Below, piece by piece: positions 1 to 7,597 of a DNA stretch of 18,802 nt. The notes below the pieces were generated by a model. The model had not been told where the DNA came from. It ran no database searches and saw only the letters and a program-made list of their open reading frames with translations. Made by a program: the position numbers and the translations under genes. Where the stretch lies: NCBI GenBank assembly GCA_964396335.1, contig CAYNEX010000044.1:1-18802 (forward strand), read 5' to 3'. The stretch's first letter is position 1. Each line of letters starts with the position of its first letter. This DNA is from ZC4RG30 sp964396335. GTDB taxonomy: Bacteria; Pseudomonadota; Gammaproteobacteria; Steroidobacterales; Steroidobacteraceae.

Positions 1-54
1 CGCGAGGGTGGTCGCACGGTGGGCGCCGGCGTCGTCTCGAAGATCCTGAAGTAA
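1..54 (+). CDS. tuf: Elongation factor Tu, C-terminal end (partial)
   Basis: Only the last 17 codons and the TAA stop are present; the gene enters from the left edge. The residues read REGGRTVGAGVVSKILK, the typical end of domain 3 of bacterial EF-Tu, the GTPase that delivers aminoacyl-tRNA to the ribosome. EF-Tu just upstream of rpsJ is the standard end of the str operon (rpsL-rpsG-fusA-tuf) in proteobacteria, which supports the call. The 70-nt gap to rpsJ contains a hairpin but no T-tract, so tuf and rpsJ are probably cotranscribed. Confidence 0.93.
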   Translation, partial: REGGRTVGAGVVSKILK

Positions 55-71
55 GAGTTATTTACCAGTTG

Positions 72-95
72 AACGCAGGCCGGATGGCCTGCGTT
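72..95 (+). other. Hairpin between tuf and rpsJ
   Basis: A perfect 10-bp inverted repeat (AACGCAGGCC at 72-81 and GGCCTGCGTT at 86-95) encloses the tetraloop GGAT. No T-run follows, so it does not look like a complete intrinsic terminator. It could protect the tuf 3' end, mark an RNA processing site or partly attenuate transcription into rpsJ. It ends one base before the GGAGG at 96-100. Confidence 0.6.
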
Positions 96-124
96 GGAGG
101 CAGGGCAAACCCCTGGCAAAACAG
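96..124 (+). promoter_or_regulatory. rpsJ ribosome binding site with intervening small hairpin
   Basis: The only strong Shine-Dalgarno sequence before rpsJ is GGAGG at 96-100, 24 nt from the ATG at 125 and too far for normal use. Between them CAGGG (101-105) and CCCTG (111-115) can pair around a CAAAC loop. If that 15-nt hairpin forms, the effective spacing falls to 9 nt (116-124), close to optimal. The sequence and pairing are seen directly; its use for initiation is inference. Confidence 0.45.
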
Positions 125-436
125 ATGGCTAACCAGAATATCCGCATCCGCCTGAAGGCCTTCGACCACAGGCTGATCGACAATTCGGCGAAGGAAATCG
201 TCGAGACCGCCAAGCGCACGGGCGCAACCGTGCGTGGACCGGTGCCGCTGCCGACGAAGATGGAGAAGTTCACCGTGCTCGTCTCGCCGCATGGCGACAA
301 GGACGCGCGTGACCAGTTCGAGCTGCGCACCCACAAGCGCCTGATGGACATCCTCGATCCCACCGACAAGACGGTGGATGCGCTGATGAAGCTCGAGCTG
401 CCCGCCGGCGTCGACGTGCAGATCAAGCTGAACTGA
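125..436 (+). CDS. rpsJ: 30S ribosomal protein S10
   Basis: A 103-residue protein, the same length as E. coli S10 (which is also NusE, the NusB partner in antitermination). It starts MANQNIRIRLKAFDHRLID, continues with AKRTGATVRGPVPLPT and ends AGVDVQIKLN, all diagnostic of S10. It binds the 3' domain of 16S rRNA in the 30S head. In most gammaproteobacteria rpsJ is the first gene of the S10 operon and is followed at once by rplC. Here two GC-rich hairpins and then sugar catabolism genes follow it, and rplC lies 9.4 kb downstream. It probably depends on tuf-operon transcription, since the 70-nt gap upstream shows no promoter that I could recognise. Confidence 0.98.
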   Translation: MANQNIRIRLKAFDHRLIDNSAKEIVETAKRTGATVRGPVPLPTKMEKFTVLVSPHGDKDARDQFELRTHKRLMDILDPTDKTVDALMKLELPAGVDVQIKLN

Positions 437-453
437 TCGATCGATCCGATCTC

Positions 454-500
454 CCGCGGCGGCGGTCCTCGCCGCCGCGGCTGACCGGCCCGTCCGGGCC
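454..500 (+). terminator. Tandem GC hairpins after rpsJ, probable terminator
   Basis: Eighteen bases after the rpsJ stop there is a perfect 11-bp stem (CCGCGGCGGCG at 454-464, CGCCGCCGCGG at 470-480, loop GTCCT). A second hairpin follows, with GGCCC (487-491) and GGGCC (496-500) around the loop GTCC. Only a weak pyrimidine stretch, CGTCCTTTCC, comes after, so the T-tract is poor and termination may be partial or Rho-aided. The rest of 437-643 before the next gene is GC-rich and holds no open frame or clear promoter. Confidence 0.6.
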
Positions 501-643
501 CGTCCTTTCCTGAACCTGCTGCCTCCGCCTGCCCTGAACGGGCGCAGGATCCTGCTGCCTGCCGGTCGCTGCGGGCCGCGCGGCCGTGCCGGTTGCATTC
601 GCGCGCGCCGGCGGTAAGCATGGAGAACGCAGGAGGGAGCCTG

Positions 644-1477
644 ATGATCCGAGTGTTCGCGACCACGAAGGGTTTGGTGCTGGAAAGCCGGGGAGAGTGG
701 CGGGATGCCAGCGGCATCGCCGGCATCGACGCCCTGTTCACCGCCGATGATCCGGTGGGCTGGCTCGAGGCGCAGTTCGCGCTCGCGCGCGCGGGCGCGC
801 AGCCGGATCCGCAAGGGCTGCTGGCGCCGATCCAGAACCAGGAGGTCTGGGCCGCGGGCGTGACCTACCTGCGCAGCAAGGATGCGCGCATGGAAGAGGC
901 GCGCGAGGCCGGCGGCGGCAATTTCTACGACCGCGTCTACAACGCCGAACGTCCCGAACTGTTCTTCAAGGCCACGCCGCACCGGGTGGTGGGGCCGGGC
1001 GGGGCGGTGCGCATCCGCGGCGACTCGAACTGGAATGTGCCCGAGCCGGAGCTGACGCTGGCCATCGATGCCGGCGGCCGCATCTTCGGCTACACCGTCG
1101 GCAACGACATGAGCTCGCGCGACATCGAGGGCGAGAACCCGCTGTACCTGCCGCAGGCCAAGACCTACCTGGGCAGCGCAGCGCTGGGTCCGTGCATCGT
1201 GGTCGATCGCGCGCTGCCGGGGCCGCAGATCCCCATCGCGCTGCAGATCGCGCGGGGTGGCCAGGTCGTGTTCGCCGGCGAGACCCAGGTGGGGCGCATC
1301 AAGCGTCCGCTGCCGTCTCTGGCGGAATTCCTCTATCGCGACAATGCCTTTCCGCGCGGTGCCTTCCTGATGACCGGCACCGGCATCGTGCCGCCGGATG
1401 AGTTCACGCTGGCGCGCGGCGATGAGATCCGCATCACCATCGAACCGGTGGGCACCCTCCGCAACACCGTGGCCTGA
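644..1477 (+). CDS. 2-keto-3-deoxypentonate dehydratase, FAH-fold (KdaD/XylX-like)
   Basis: This 277-residue protein belongs to the fumarylacetoacetate hydrolase superfamily. The stretch NWNVPEPELTLAI carries the metal-binding ExE pair (E134, E136), and GNDMSSRDIEGENPLYLPQA (from residue 153) supplies the third ligand, D155. The spacing of these three equals that of the Mg ligands in Sulfolobus 2-keto-3-deoxy-D-arabinonate dehydratase. The expected reaction is 2-keto-3-deoxypentonate to alpha-ketoglutarate semialdehyde plus water, in the cytoplasm. The ATG at 644 was chosen because AGGAGGGAG (631-639) sits just upstream; earlier in-frame starts lack this. The next gene, 14 nt downstream, consumes the product. 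FAH relatives include hydrolases and decarboxylases, so the substrate is inferred from residues plus context. Confidence 0.85.
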   Translation: MIRVFATTKGLVLESRGEWRDASGIAGIDALFTADDPVGWLEAQFALARAGAQPDPQGLLAPIQNQEVWAAGVTYLRSKDARMEEAREAGGGNFYDRVYNAERPELFFKATPHRVVGPGGAVRIRGDSNWNVPEPELTLAIDAGGRIFGYTVGNDMSSRDIEGENPLYLPQAKTYLGSAALGPCIVVDRALPGPQIPIALQIARGGQVVFAGETQVGRIKRPLPSLAEFLYRDNAFPRGAFLMTGTGIVPPDEFTLARGDEIRITIEPVGTLRNTVA

Positions 1478-1491
1478 AGGAGCTTCAACGA

Positions 1492-3248
1492 ATGGAATTG
1501 CATGGACTGAGCCTGGTGGCCGGCGCGCGCACGACGCATCGCGGCGCCAGCTTCAACGCGATGAACCCGGCCACCGGCGAGACCTTGCAGCCGGTGTTCC
1601 ACGAGGCCTCGGAGGCCGAGGCGGCGCAGGCAATGGAAGTGGCCGCCGCGGCGTTCGCCGAATACCGGCGCAGCGCGCCGGAGGTGCGGGCCGGCTTCCT
1701 CGAGCAGATCGCCGCCAACATCGAGGCGCTGGGCGATGTGCTGATCCAGCGGGCGGTGGCCGAGACCGGCCTGCCGGTGGCGCGCATCACCGGCGAGCGG
1801 GGTCGCACCTGCGGGCAGCTGCGGCTGTTCGCGCAGGTGGTACGCGAGGGTTCCTGGGTGGATGCGCGCATCGATACCGCGCTGCCGGACCGGCAGCCGG
1901 CACCGCGGCCGGATCTGCGCCGCATGCTGTTGCCGCTGGGGCCGGTGGTCGTGTTCGGCTCGAGCAACTTCCCGCTGGCCTTCTCCACCGCCGGCGGTGA
2001 CACCGCCTCGGCGCTGGCGGTGGGTTGTCCGGTGGTGGTGAAGGCGCATCGCGCGCATCCGGGCACCGGCGAGCTGGTGGCCGGCGCCATCAGCGAGGCG
2101 GCGAAGAAGACCGGTGTTCCGGCCGGCGTGTTCTCGATGTTGCACGGGGGCGGCGCCACGCTGGGCCAGTCGCTGGTGCGCCATCCGGCCGCCGCGGCGG
2201 TGGGTTTCACCGGCTCGCATGCGGCCGGCAAGGCGCTGTTCGACGTCGCGGCGCGGCGCGACAAGCCCATCCCGGTGTTCGCCGAGATGAGCAGCCTGAA
2301 TCCGCTGGTGCTGCTGCCGGAGGCGCTGCGCACGCGCACCGAGGCGCTGGCGCAGGGCCTGACCGAATCCTTCACGCTGGGCGTCGGCCAGTTCTGCACC
2401 AAGCCCGGCCTGGTGTTCGCCGTGCGCGGCGAGACCACCGACGCCTTCCTGCAGCAGCTGGCCACGCGGGTGGCGGCGGCCGGTTGCGGCACGCTGCTCA
2501 GCGCCGAGATCCGCAAGGCCTTCGAGACCAACCGTGCCGGGCTGGTGGCCACCCCGGGGGTGAAGGTCCTGGCCGAGTCCGGCGCCAGCATCGAGTCCGG
2601 ACGGGTCGGCGCGAAACCCAGCGTCGCGGTCACCGACGCGAAGCACTTCCTGGCCACGCCCTCGCTGGCTACGGAGGCGTTCGGGCCGTTCACGCTGGTG
2701 GTGCTGGCCGATGACATGGCCCAGCTCGCCGCCTGCCTCCAGGGCCTCCCCGGCCAGCTGACGGCCACCGTGCANNNNNNNNNNNNNNNNNNNNNNNNNN
2801 NNNNNNNNNNNNNNNNNNNNNNNNNNNNNNNNNNNNNNNNNNNNNNNNNNNNNNNNNNNNNNNNNNNNNNNNNNCCCAGCTCGCCGCCTGCCTCCAGGGC
2901 CTCCCCGGCCAGCTGACGGCCACCGTGCATGGCACCGAGGCGGACCTGGCGCAGGCCACCGATCTGCTCGATGCCGCGGCACAGGTGGCGGGCCGCGTGA
3001 TCATCAACGGCTTCCCCACCGGCGTGGAGGTGAGTCCGGCGATGAACCATGGCGGGCCCTATCCGGCCACCAGCGACGCGCGTTTCACCTCGGTGGGCAC
3101 GGCGGCGCTGCTGCGGTTCGTGCGGCCGGTGTGTTACCAGGGATTCGCCGACGCGCTGCTGCCGGCGGAACTGCGCAATGCCAATCCGCGCGGCATCCTG
3201 CGGCTGGTCAACAGCGCCTTCACCCGCGACGTCATCCCGGCGCGCTGA
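1492..3248 (+). CDS. Alpha-ketoglutarate semialdehyde dehydrogenase (2,5-dioxovalerate DH), split by an assembly gap
   Basis: NAD(P)+-dependent aldehyde dehydrogenase that would oxidise 2,5-dioxopentanoate to 2-oxoglutarate. Visible landmarks are the cofactor-site VFGSSNFPLAF (N159) and VVVKAHRAHPGTGE (K184), the turn GFTGS (238-242), the general base E265 in VFAEMSS, and the nucleophile C302 in GQFCTKPG. The FCTKPG and HRAHPGTGE forms are typical of the ketoglutarate-semialdehyde branch. An SD sequence, AAGGAG, ends 9 nt before the ATG. The literal frame breaks at a 100-N gap. Collapsing the 55-bp duplication flanking it (joining 2774 to 2930) restores one frame of 533 residues ending VIPAR, a normal length for this family. 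The stop lies in a palindrome shared with the convergent GH43 gene. Confidence 0.9.
2720..2774 (+). repeat. 55-bp duplicated contig end, left copy
   Basis: The 55 bases before the N run are identical to the 55 bases after it (2875-2929). Both copies encode the same ALDH segment ending in LTATV. This is best explained as the overlap of two contigs that were scaffolded rather than merged, so the genome probably has one copy. Confidence 0.9.
2775..2874. other. Assembly gap, 100 N placeholder
   Basis: Exactly 100 N inside the aldehyde dehydrogenase gene. The identical 55-bp flanks indicate that no sequence is missing; removing the gap and one copy gives a continuous reading frame. Confidence 0.97.
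2875..2929 (+). repeat. 55-bp duplicated contig end, right copy
   Basis: Exact direct copy of 2720-2774, immediately after the N run. The ALDH frame resumes correctly at 2930 when this copy is removed (CA from 2773-2774 plus T at 2930 forms His). Confidence 0.9.
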
Positions 3249-3261
3249 TCAGCGCGCCGGG
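3236..3261. terminator. 26-bp perfect palindrome spanning two convergent stop codons
   Basis: The half CCCGGCGCGCTGA at 3236-3248 is the exact reverse complement of 3249-3261. The centre falls exactly between the ALDH stop (TGA, 3246-3248) and the GH43 stop (TCA on the plus strand, 3249-3251). Either transcript could fold a GC-rich hairpin of about 11 bp. On the plus strand it is followed by TCTTCTTC, giving a modest T-rich tail; on the minus strand no T-tract follows. It probably acts as a compact bidirectional terminator or 3'-end stabiliser. Confidence 0.65.
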
Positions 3262-4877
3262 TCTTCTTCGCGATAGTCGAAGAACTCGAAGTCGGCCGGC
3301 TGGCGCCGGCCGCTGATGTCGTGGCAGGCCATGCCGACGAAGGCGCCGGTGAAGCTCTTCGAATAGCCGCGGCCGGCCTCGTCGGAGATGAGCGAGTAGT
3401 CCAGCTCGCCCTCGCTGGCGGTCCAGCGCTCGCCATCCAGTGACCAGGAGAAACGCAGCACGCCGTATTCGACCTCGGCACGCAGCCACACGGCCTGGCC
3501 GCGCGGCAGCGGGATGCGGCGCGAGGACTCGATGGGATAGGCGAGGTTGAAGTTCTGCTCACCGAGGCAGCTGATGATGGCCAGGTGCTTCTCGCCGGCC
3601 TCGTCGCAGGTGACGTTCAGGTAGTGGAACTTGTGCGCGTTGTAATAGCAGACCAGGCCGGCGGCCTGCTGCAGCGTGTCCGGCTCGAATTCCACCTTGG
3701 TGGTGGCGGTGAAACAGAAGGCCTGCTGGCGGCGCGCCACCAGCGACTGGCGGAACCACGAGCCGAATGATTCCGCGCCATACAGGCGCAGGAAACCCGG
3801 CCGGTGCTTCAGCGAGAACATCTGCTCGTCCCAGGGATGGCGCAGCCACTGGAAGTCGATCGGCAGCTCGCCGCCGTCGAAGCGCGTCAGTGACGGCGGG
3901 CGCGGCCAGGGATGGGCGGGCAGGTCCGGTGCCGGCGTCTGCAAGTCCGGCTTGTTGGTACCGTTGGCCAGCCGCAGCCAGCCGTCCTCGTTCCAGTACG
4001 CCTTCTGGATGGCGGTCTCGCGGCCCAGCGGGCAGCGCTGCTGGTCGGAGGTGGAATGCAGCGACAGCGGCCGTCCGCACAGGTGCACGATGTACACCTC
4101 GCCGTTCTGCGTCTCGACCCAGTCGCCATGGCCGGCGCGCTGCAGCGGCAGCGTCGGGTCATCCTTGGACGTGACGATGTGCTTGATCGGGTCCACTTCA
4201 TAGGGACCCCAGAGGTTGCGCGAGCGCGCCATCGTGATGGCATGCGTGTAGCCGGTGCCGCCTTCGGCCGTCAGCAGGTAATACCAGCCATTGCGCTTGT
4301 AGATGTGCGGGCCTTCGGTGACCTTCAGGTCGGTGCCGCGGAAGATGTTGCGCACCGGCCCCACCAGGCGCTTGCCCGCCGGGTCGTATTCCTGCATCAG
4401 GATGCCGTTGAAGGGATGCCGCCCGGGGCGGTAATCCCATTCCATGTTCAGCAGGTACTTGCGGCCGTCATCGTCATGGAACAGCGAGGCGTCGAAGCCG
4501 CTGCTGTTCAGGTACACGCGGTCGGACCAGCGCCCGTCGATGGTCGGGCAGGTGGTCAGGTAGTTGTGCATGTCCTTGAAGCTGCCCTCATGGCGCTTCA
4601 CGTCGGTGTAGACCAGCCAGAACAGGCCGTCGGCATAAGTGAGACAGGGCGCCCAGATGCCGCCCGAATCCGGGTTGCCGCGCATGTCGAGCAGGTCGGC
4701 GCGGTCCAGCGGGTGCGCCACCAGGCGCCAGTTCACCAGGTCGCGCGAATGGTGGATCTGCACGCCCGGGTACCACTCGAAGGTGGACGTGGCGATGTAG
4801 TAGTCATCCCCCACACGCACGATGGAGGGATCGGGGTTGAACCCCGGAAGAATCGGGTTGCGGATCTTGCGCGTCAT
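3249..4877 (-). CDS. GH43 beta-xylosidase / alpha-L-arabinofuranosidase, cytoplasmic
   Basis: A 542-residue glycoside hydrolase family 43 protein expected to release xylose from the non-reducing ends of xylo-oligosaccharides. The N-terminal five-bladed propeller holds the family triad: D16 in GFNPDPSI (base), D129 in SSGFDASLF (pKa modulator) and E188 in KVTEGPHIY (acid). These positions differ by only about two residues from characterised bacterial GH43 xylosidases. The region from about 325 to the end looks like the C-terminal beta-sandwich seen in long GH43 xylosidases. There is no signal peptide, so it should act inside the cell on imported oligosaccharides. Its ATG overlaps the stop of the upstream symporter gene by 4 nt (ATGA), suggesting translational coupling. 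A minor arabinofuranosidase activity is possible. Confidence 0.92.
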   Translation of the reverse strand: MTRKIRNPILPGFNPDPSIVRVGDDYYIATSTFEWYPGVQIHHSRDLVNWRLVAHPLDRADLLDMRGNPDSGGIWAPCLTYADGLFWLVYTDVKRHEGSFKDMHNYLTTCPTIDGRWSDRVYLNSSGFDASLFHDDDGRKYLLNMEWDYRPGRHPFNGILMQEYDPAGKRLVGPVRNIFRGTDLKVTEGPHIYKRNGWYYLLTAEGGTGYTHAITMARSRNLWGPYEVDPIKHIVTSKDDPTLPLQRAGHGDWVETQNGEVYIVHLCGRPLSLHSTSDQQRCPLGRETAIQKAYWNEDGWLRLANGTNKPDLQTPAPDLPAHPWPRPPSLTRFDGGELPIDFQWLRHPWDEQMFSLKHRPGFLRLYGAESFGSWFRQSLVARRQQAFCFTATTKVEFEPDTLQQAAGLVCYYNAHKFHYLNVTCDEAGEKHLAIISCLGEQNFNLAYPIESSRRIPLPRGQAVWLRAEVEYGVLRFSWSLDGERWTASEGELDYSLISDEAGRGYSKSFTGAFVGMACHDISGRRQPADFEFFDYREEDPAR

Positions 4878-6292
4878 GCGTTCGGGGACTCCGGAATGCG
4901 ATCCTGCCAGCCGCGGGTCAGACGGTACCAGCGCAGGCAGAGGTAGGCGAGCAGGCCGCCGGCGATGGAGCTGCCGGCGAAAGCGATCTTGATGCCGAGC
5001 AGGGCGGTGTCGCTCTGCGCCACGTTGGCTTCATAGCCGAACAATGCCAGCACGCCGCCGGTGAGCACCTGGCCGATGGCGATGCCGAGCGACAGCGCGC
5101 ACAGGTGTCCGGCGCAGAACATCGCCATCGCGCCCTTGCCGCGGGTGCGCAGGCCGTAGTCCACGGTGTCGGGCACGGTGGAGAACAACAGCGGGATGAA
5201 CATCATGTGGAAGAAGTTCGACACCATCGTCAGCGTCAGCGCCTGCAGCACCCACTCGCGCGGCACCATGAACAGCAGCACGTTGACGGCCACCGTGCCC
5301 AGCAGCGCCAGCTGCATCACCCGCACCTTGCAATGCGTGCGGATCAGGCGGTTGGCGAAGATCACGCCGCCGACGCCGGCCAGCATGGTCAGGCCCATGA
5401 ACAGCGCGATCAGGTTCTCGGTGATCGCAAAAATGCCGGCCAGCCACGCCAGCAGCGCGTTGTCGGTGACCACCGAGCCATAGTTGTTGATCAGGTAATA
5501 ATCGACGAAATAGGCCTTGGCCGAGCCCTGCATGCCGCCGCGGGTCTGGATGATCAGCGTCACCAGCGCGATCACCAGCCACTGCGAGTTGGTGAACATG
5601 CTGCCGATGTCCTGCCACCAGGTCTGGCGTGGCAGGCGGGTTTCATCGTCGTGGTAGACGCGTTCCTTCGTCAGCGTGAAGCAGCCGAAGAAACCCACCA
5701 CGGCGATGGCGGCGAGGATGGCCATGGCCAGCGGGAAACCCTTCTGCAGGTCGGCCGGTTCGCCGCCGCCGCCCAGTGCGCGCGCCAGCGGCCAGATCGC
5801 GGTGGTGACGATGAAACCGCCGATCATCGCCAGCGCGAAGCGCCAGGTCTGCAGGTTGGCGCGTTCCTCGCTGTCGGCGGTGATGGTGCCGCCCAGCGCC
5901 GAGTAGGGGATGTTGATGGCCGAATACACCACCACCAGCAGGATGTAGCTGACGTAGGCGTACACCAGCTTGGCGCCCTCGCTGACGCCCGGCGTGATGA
6001 AGGCCGCCACCGCGATCACGCCATAGGGAATGGCCAGCCACAGCAGCCAGGGACGGTAGCGTCCATGCTTCGAGCGGGTGCGGTCGGCCATCGCGCCGAT
6101 GGCCGGGTCGATGATGGCGTCGATGAAACGCACCACCGCCATCAGCAGCGTGGCCGCGGCGGCGGTGAGGCCGAACACGTCCGTATAGAAATAGAGCAGG
6201 ACGTTGCCCACCGCCTGGAAGACGATGTTGCTGGACATGTCGCCCAGTCCGAAACCGAACTTCTCCCGCTGCGAAAGATACTGCCTGGTCAT
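4874..6292 (-). CDS. GPH-family sugar:cation symporter (xyloside transporter)
   Basis: A 472-residue integral membrane protein with about 12 hydrophobic segments. The N-terminus MTRQYLSQREKFGFGLGDM, then FYTDVFGL, RFIDAIIDPAIGAMADRT and SKHGRYRPWLL, matches the glycoside-pentoside-hexuronide:cation symporter family (XynT/XylP/MelB type). Its expected role is Na+- or H+-coupled uptake of xylo-oligosaccharides or xylosides across the inner membrane. A good SD sequence, GGAAGGA, precedes the ATG. It lies 49 nt after the GH10 xylanase stop and overlaps the GH43 xylosidase start, so the three form one minus-strand operon of secreted enzyme, importer and intracellular enzyme. The exact substrate is inferred from this context. 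Confidence 0.92.
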   Translation of the reverse strand: MTRQYLSQREKFGFGLGDMSSNIVFQAVGNVLLYFYTDVFGLTAAAATLLMAVVRFIDAIIDPAIGAMADRTRSKHGRYRPWLLWLAIPYGVIAVAAFITPGVSEGAKLVYAYVSYILLVVVYSAINIPYSALGGTITADSEERANLQTWRFALAMIGGFIVTTAIWPLARALGGGGEPADLQKGFPLAMAILAAIAVVGFFGCFTLTKERVYHDDETRLPRQTWWQDIGSMFTNSQWLVIALVTLIIQTRGGMQGSAKAYFVDYYLINNYGSVVTDNALLAWLAGIFAITENLIALFMGLTMLAGVGGVIFANRLIRTHCKVRVMQLALLGTVAVNVLLFMVPREWVLQALTLTMVSNFFHMMFIPLLFSTVPDTVDYGLRTRGKGAMAMFCAGHLCALSLGIAIGQVLTGGVLALFGYEANVAQSDTALLGIKIAFAGSSIAGGLLAYLCLRWYRLTRGWQDRIPESPNA

Positions 6293-6341
6293 CTGGATTC
6301 CTTCCGGACCGCTCTGCCGCGGACTTCTTGTTGTCGATGGA

Positions 6342-7508
6342 TCAGTCGAGCGGCATCTGCATCAGGCGCTGCCAGGCCGGCTTGCGCTGCAGGTTGCGGT
6401 CGAACAGCAGTGGATAGTTGGTGCGACCGCGGATCGGGAAGCCGTTCTTCCACGAGATGCCGTCGTGCAGGCCCCAGAAGGTCACGCGCTTCATGGCCTT
6501 GTGGCGCAGCATGATGCGGAAGATCTCCTCATAACGATCGGCGAGGCGTTTCTGGATCCCGTCCGGCAGCCCGTCCGGCCAGGGATCGCTCTCGCGTGAA
6601 TATTCGAAGCGGTTGGAGATCTCCGCGCCGGTCTGGTACGGGTTCGGCAGCACGTCGACATCCAGTTCGGTGACATGCACCTCGAGGCCCAGCGCCTCGT
6701 AGGCCGCAATGCTGCGCTCCCACTCGGCCAGGTCCGGATAGTCGAGGCCGAGATGGCCCTGCAGGCCGACGCCGTCGATGGGCACGCCGCGGTCGAGGTA
6801 ATCGCGCAGCACCTTCACCAGGAACTCCCGCTTCTGCGGGTTGTGCATGTTGTAGTCGTTGTAGAGCAGCTTCGCGGCCGGGTCGGCCTTGCGGGCGAAG
6901 CGGAAGGCCTGCTCCATGAAGTCCTCGCCGATGATGTTCAGCCAGGGCGAGCGCCGCCAGCCATTGCCCTCATCGACGGCTTCATTGACCACGTCCCAGG
7001 TGTGCACGCGGCCCTTGTAGCGGCCCACCAGCGTGTTGATGTGTTCTTCCATGCGCGCCAGCAGCGCCGGGCGGGTCAGCTGCGCGCCCGCGGCATCGGT
7101 GAAAACCTGGCGCGGCACCTGCGAATGCCACACCAGCGTGTGGCCGAGCACGTGCATGTTGTTCTGCGTGGCGAAGTCGACCAGCCGGTCGGCGCGCTGC
7201 CATTGCCAGTTGGTGCCGCCGGGGCGGATCACTTCCCACTTCATCGCGTTCTCGGCGGTGACCGAGTTGAATTCGCGGCGGATCAGCTCGAGGTGGGCGG
7301 GGGGCTGCTGGTCCAGCGTCTCGTTCGAGACGGCCACGCCGATCAGGAACTTGTCGCGGAATCGCCTTGCCAGACCTGCGGCGTCTGGCGCGGCGGCGAG
7401 GGCACGCTGCCATCCGGTGGCGGCGGCCGCGGCCACCATGGCCTGCAGCAGTTTGCGGCGATCAATGGACGCACTTCCGGCGTGCCTGCTTCCCTGTCTG
7501 GCTGGCAT
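6342..7508 (-). CDS. GH10 endo-1,4-beta-xylanase, exported (Tat-like signal)
   Basis: A 388-residue GH10 protein that would cleave internal beta-1,4 bonds of xylan. Visible family motifs are NSVTAENAMKWE, GHTLVWHSQVP, WDVVNEAVDE with acid/base E176, VGLQGHLGLDYP, and VHVTELDVDV with nucleophile E281. FWGLHDGISW, near residue 344, is the usual end of the barrel. The N-terminus has DRRKLLQ followed by an alanine-rich hydrophobic stretch ending near ALAAA (residue 40), resembling a Tat signal. The ATG at 7508 was chosen because AGGGGG lies 4 nt upstream and a promoter lies between it and the earlier in-frame ATG at 7604. It is the first gene of the minus-strand xylan operon and has no carbohydrate-binding module. 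Confidence 0.94.
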   Translation of the reverse strand: MPARQGSRHAGSASIDRRKLLQAMVAAAAATGWQRALAAAPDAAGLARRFRDKFLIGVAVSNETLDQQPPAHLELIRREFNSVTAENAMKWEVIRPGGTNWQWQRADRLVDFATQNNMHVLGHTLVWHSQVPRQVFTDAAGAQLTRPALLARMEEHINTLVGRYKGRVHTWDVVNEAVDEGNGWRRSPWLNIIGEDFMEQAFRFARKADPAAKLLYNDYNMHNPQKREFLVKVLRDYLDRGVPIDGVGLQGHLGLDYPDLAEWERSIAAYEALGLEVHVTELDVDVLPNPYQTGAEISNRFEYSRESDPWPDGLPDGIQKRLADRYEEIFRIMLRHKAMKRVTFWGLHDGISWKNGFPIRGRTNYPLLFDRNLQRKPAWQRLMQMPLD

Positions 7509-7569
7509 GAGTCCCCCTGATGCTTTTTTGATGCGGCCACGACGAATCCGCGCCGGGCCACTTCCGGCC

Positions 7570-7597
7570 AGCATATGCTTCGTGGCACCTTCGTCAA
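7570..7597 (-). promoter_or_regulatory. Sigma-70-like promoter of the xylanase operon
   Basis: On the minus strand TTGACG (7597-7592) and TATGCT (7575-7570) are separated by 16 nt, a good sigma-70 match. Transcription would start near 7563, leaving a leader of about 55 nt before the GH10 ATG at 7508. The -10 box lies in the 10-bp palindrome AGCATATGCT (7570-7579), which could be part of an operator. No convincing promoter was seen for the divergent plus-strand dehydratase gene in the same 121-nt interval. Confidence 0.55.

Noticed and set aside
593..620. TTGCAT-16-TAAGCA as a promoter for the FAH-fold dehydratase, and upstream TTG/ATG starts at 593 and 620
   Set aside because: The -10 match is only 2 of 6 bases, and the upstream start codons lack an SD sequence, while AGGAGGGAG precedes the ATG at 644.
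62..982. Long open frame on the minus strand across rpsJ and the FAH-fold gene
   Set aside because: Composition-driven antisense frame in GC-rich DNA; arginine/histidine-rich low-complexity translation, no family resemblance, and it covers the certain rpsJ gene.
2720..2929. The 55-bp direct repeat as a biological duplication or CRISPR-like unit
   Set aside because: It flanks an N run, lies inside a coding sequence, and collapsing it restores the frame, which marks it as an assembly overlap.
3912..6514. Large plus-strand open frames opposite the GH43, symporter and xylanase genes
   Set aside because: Their translations are H/R/A/G-rich without domains, whereas the minus-strand frames show catalytic motifs and membrane segments with good start signals.
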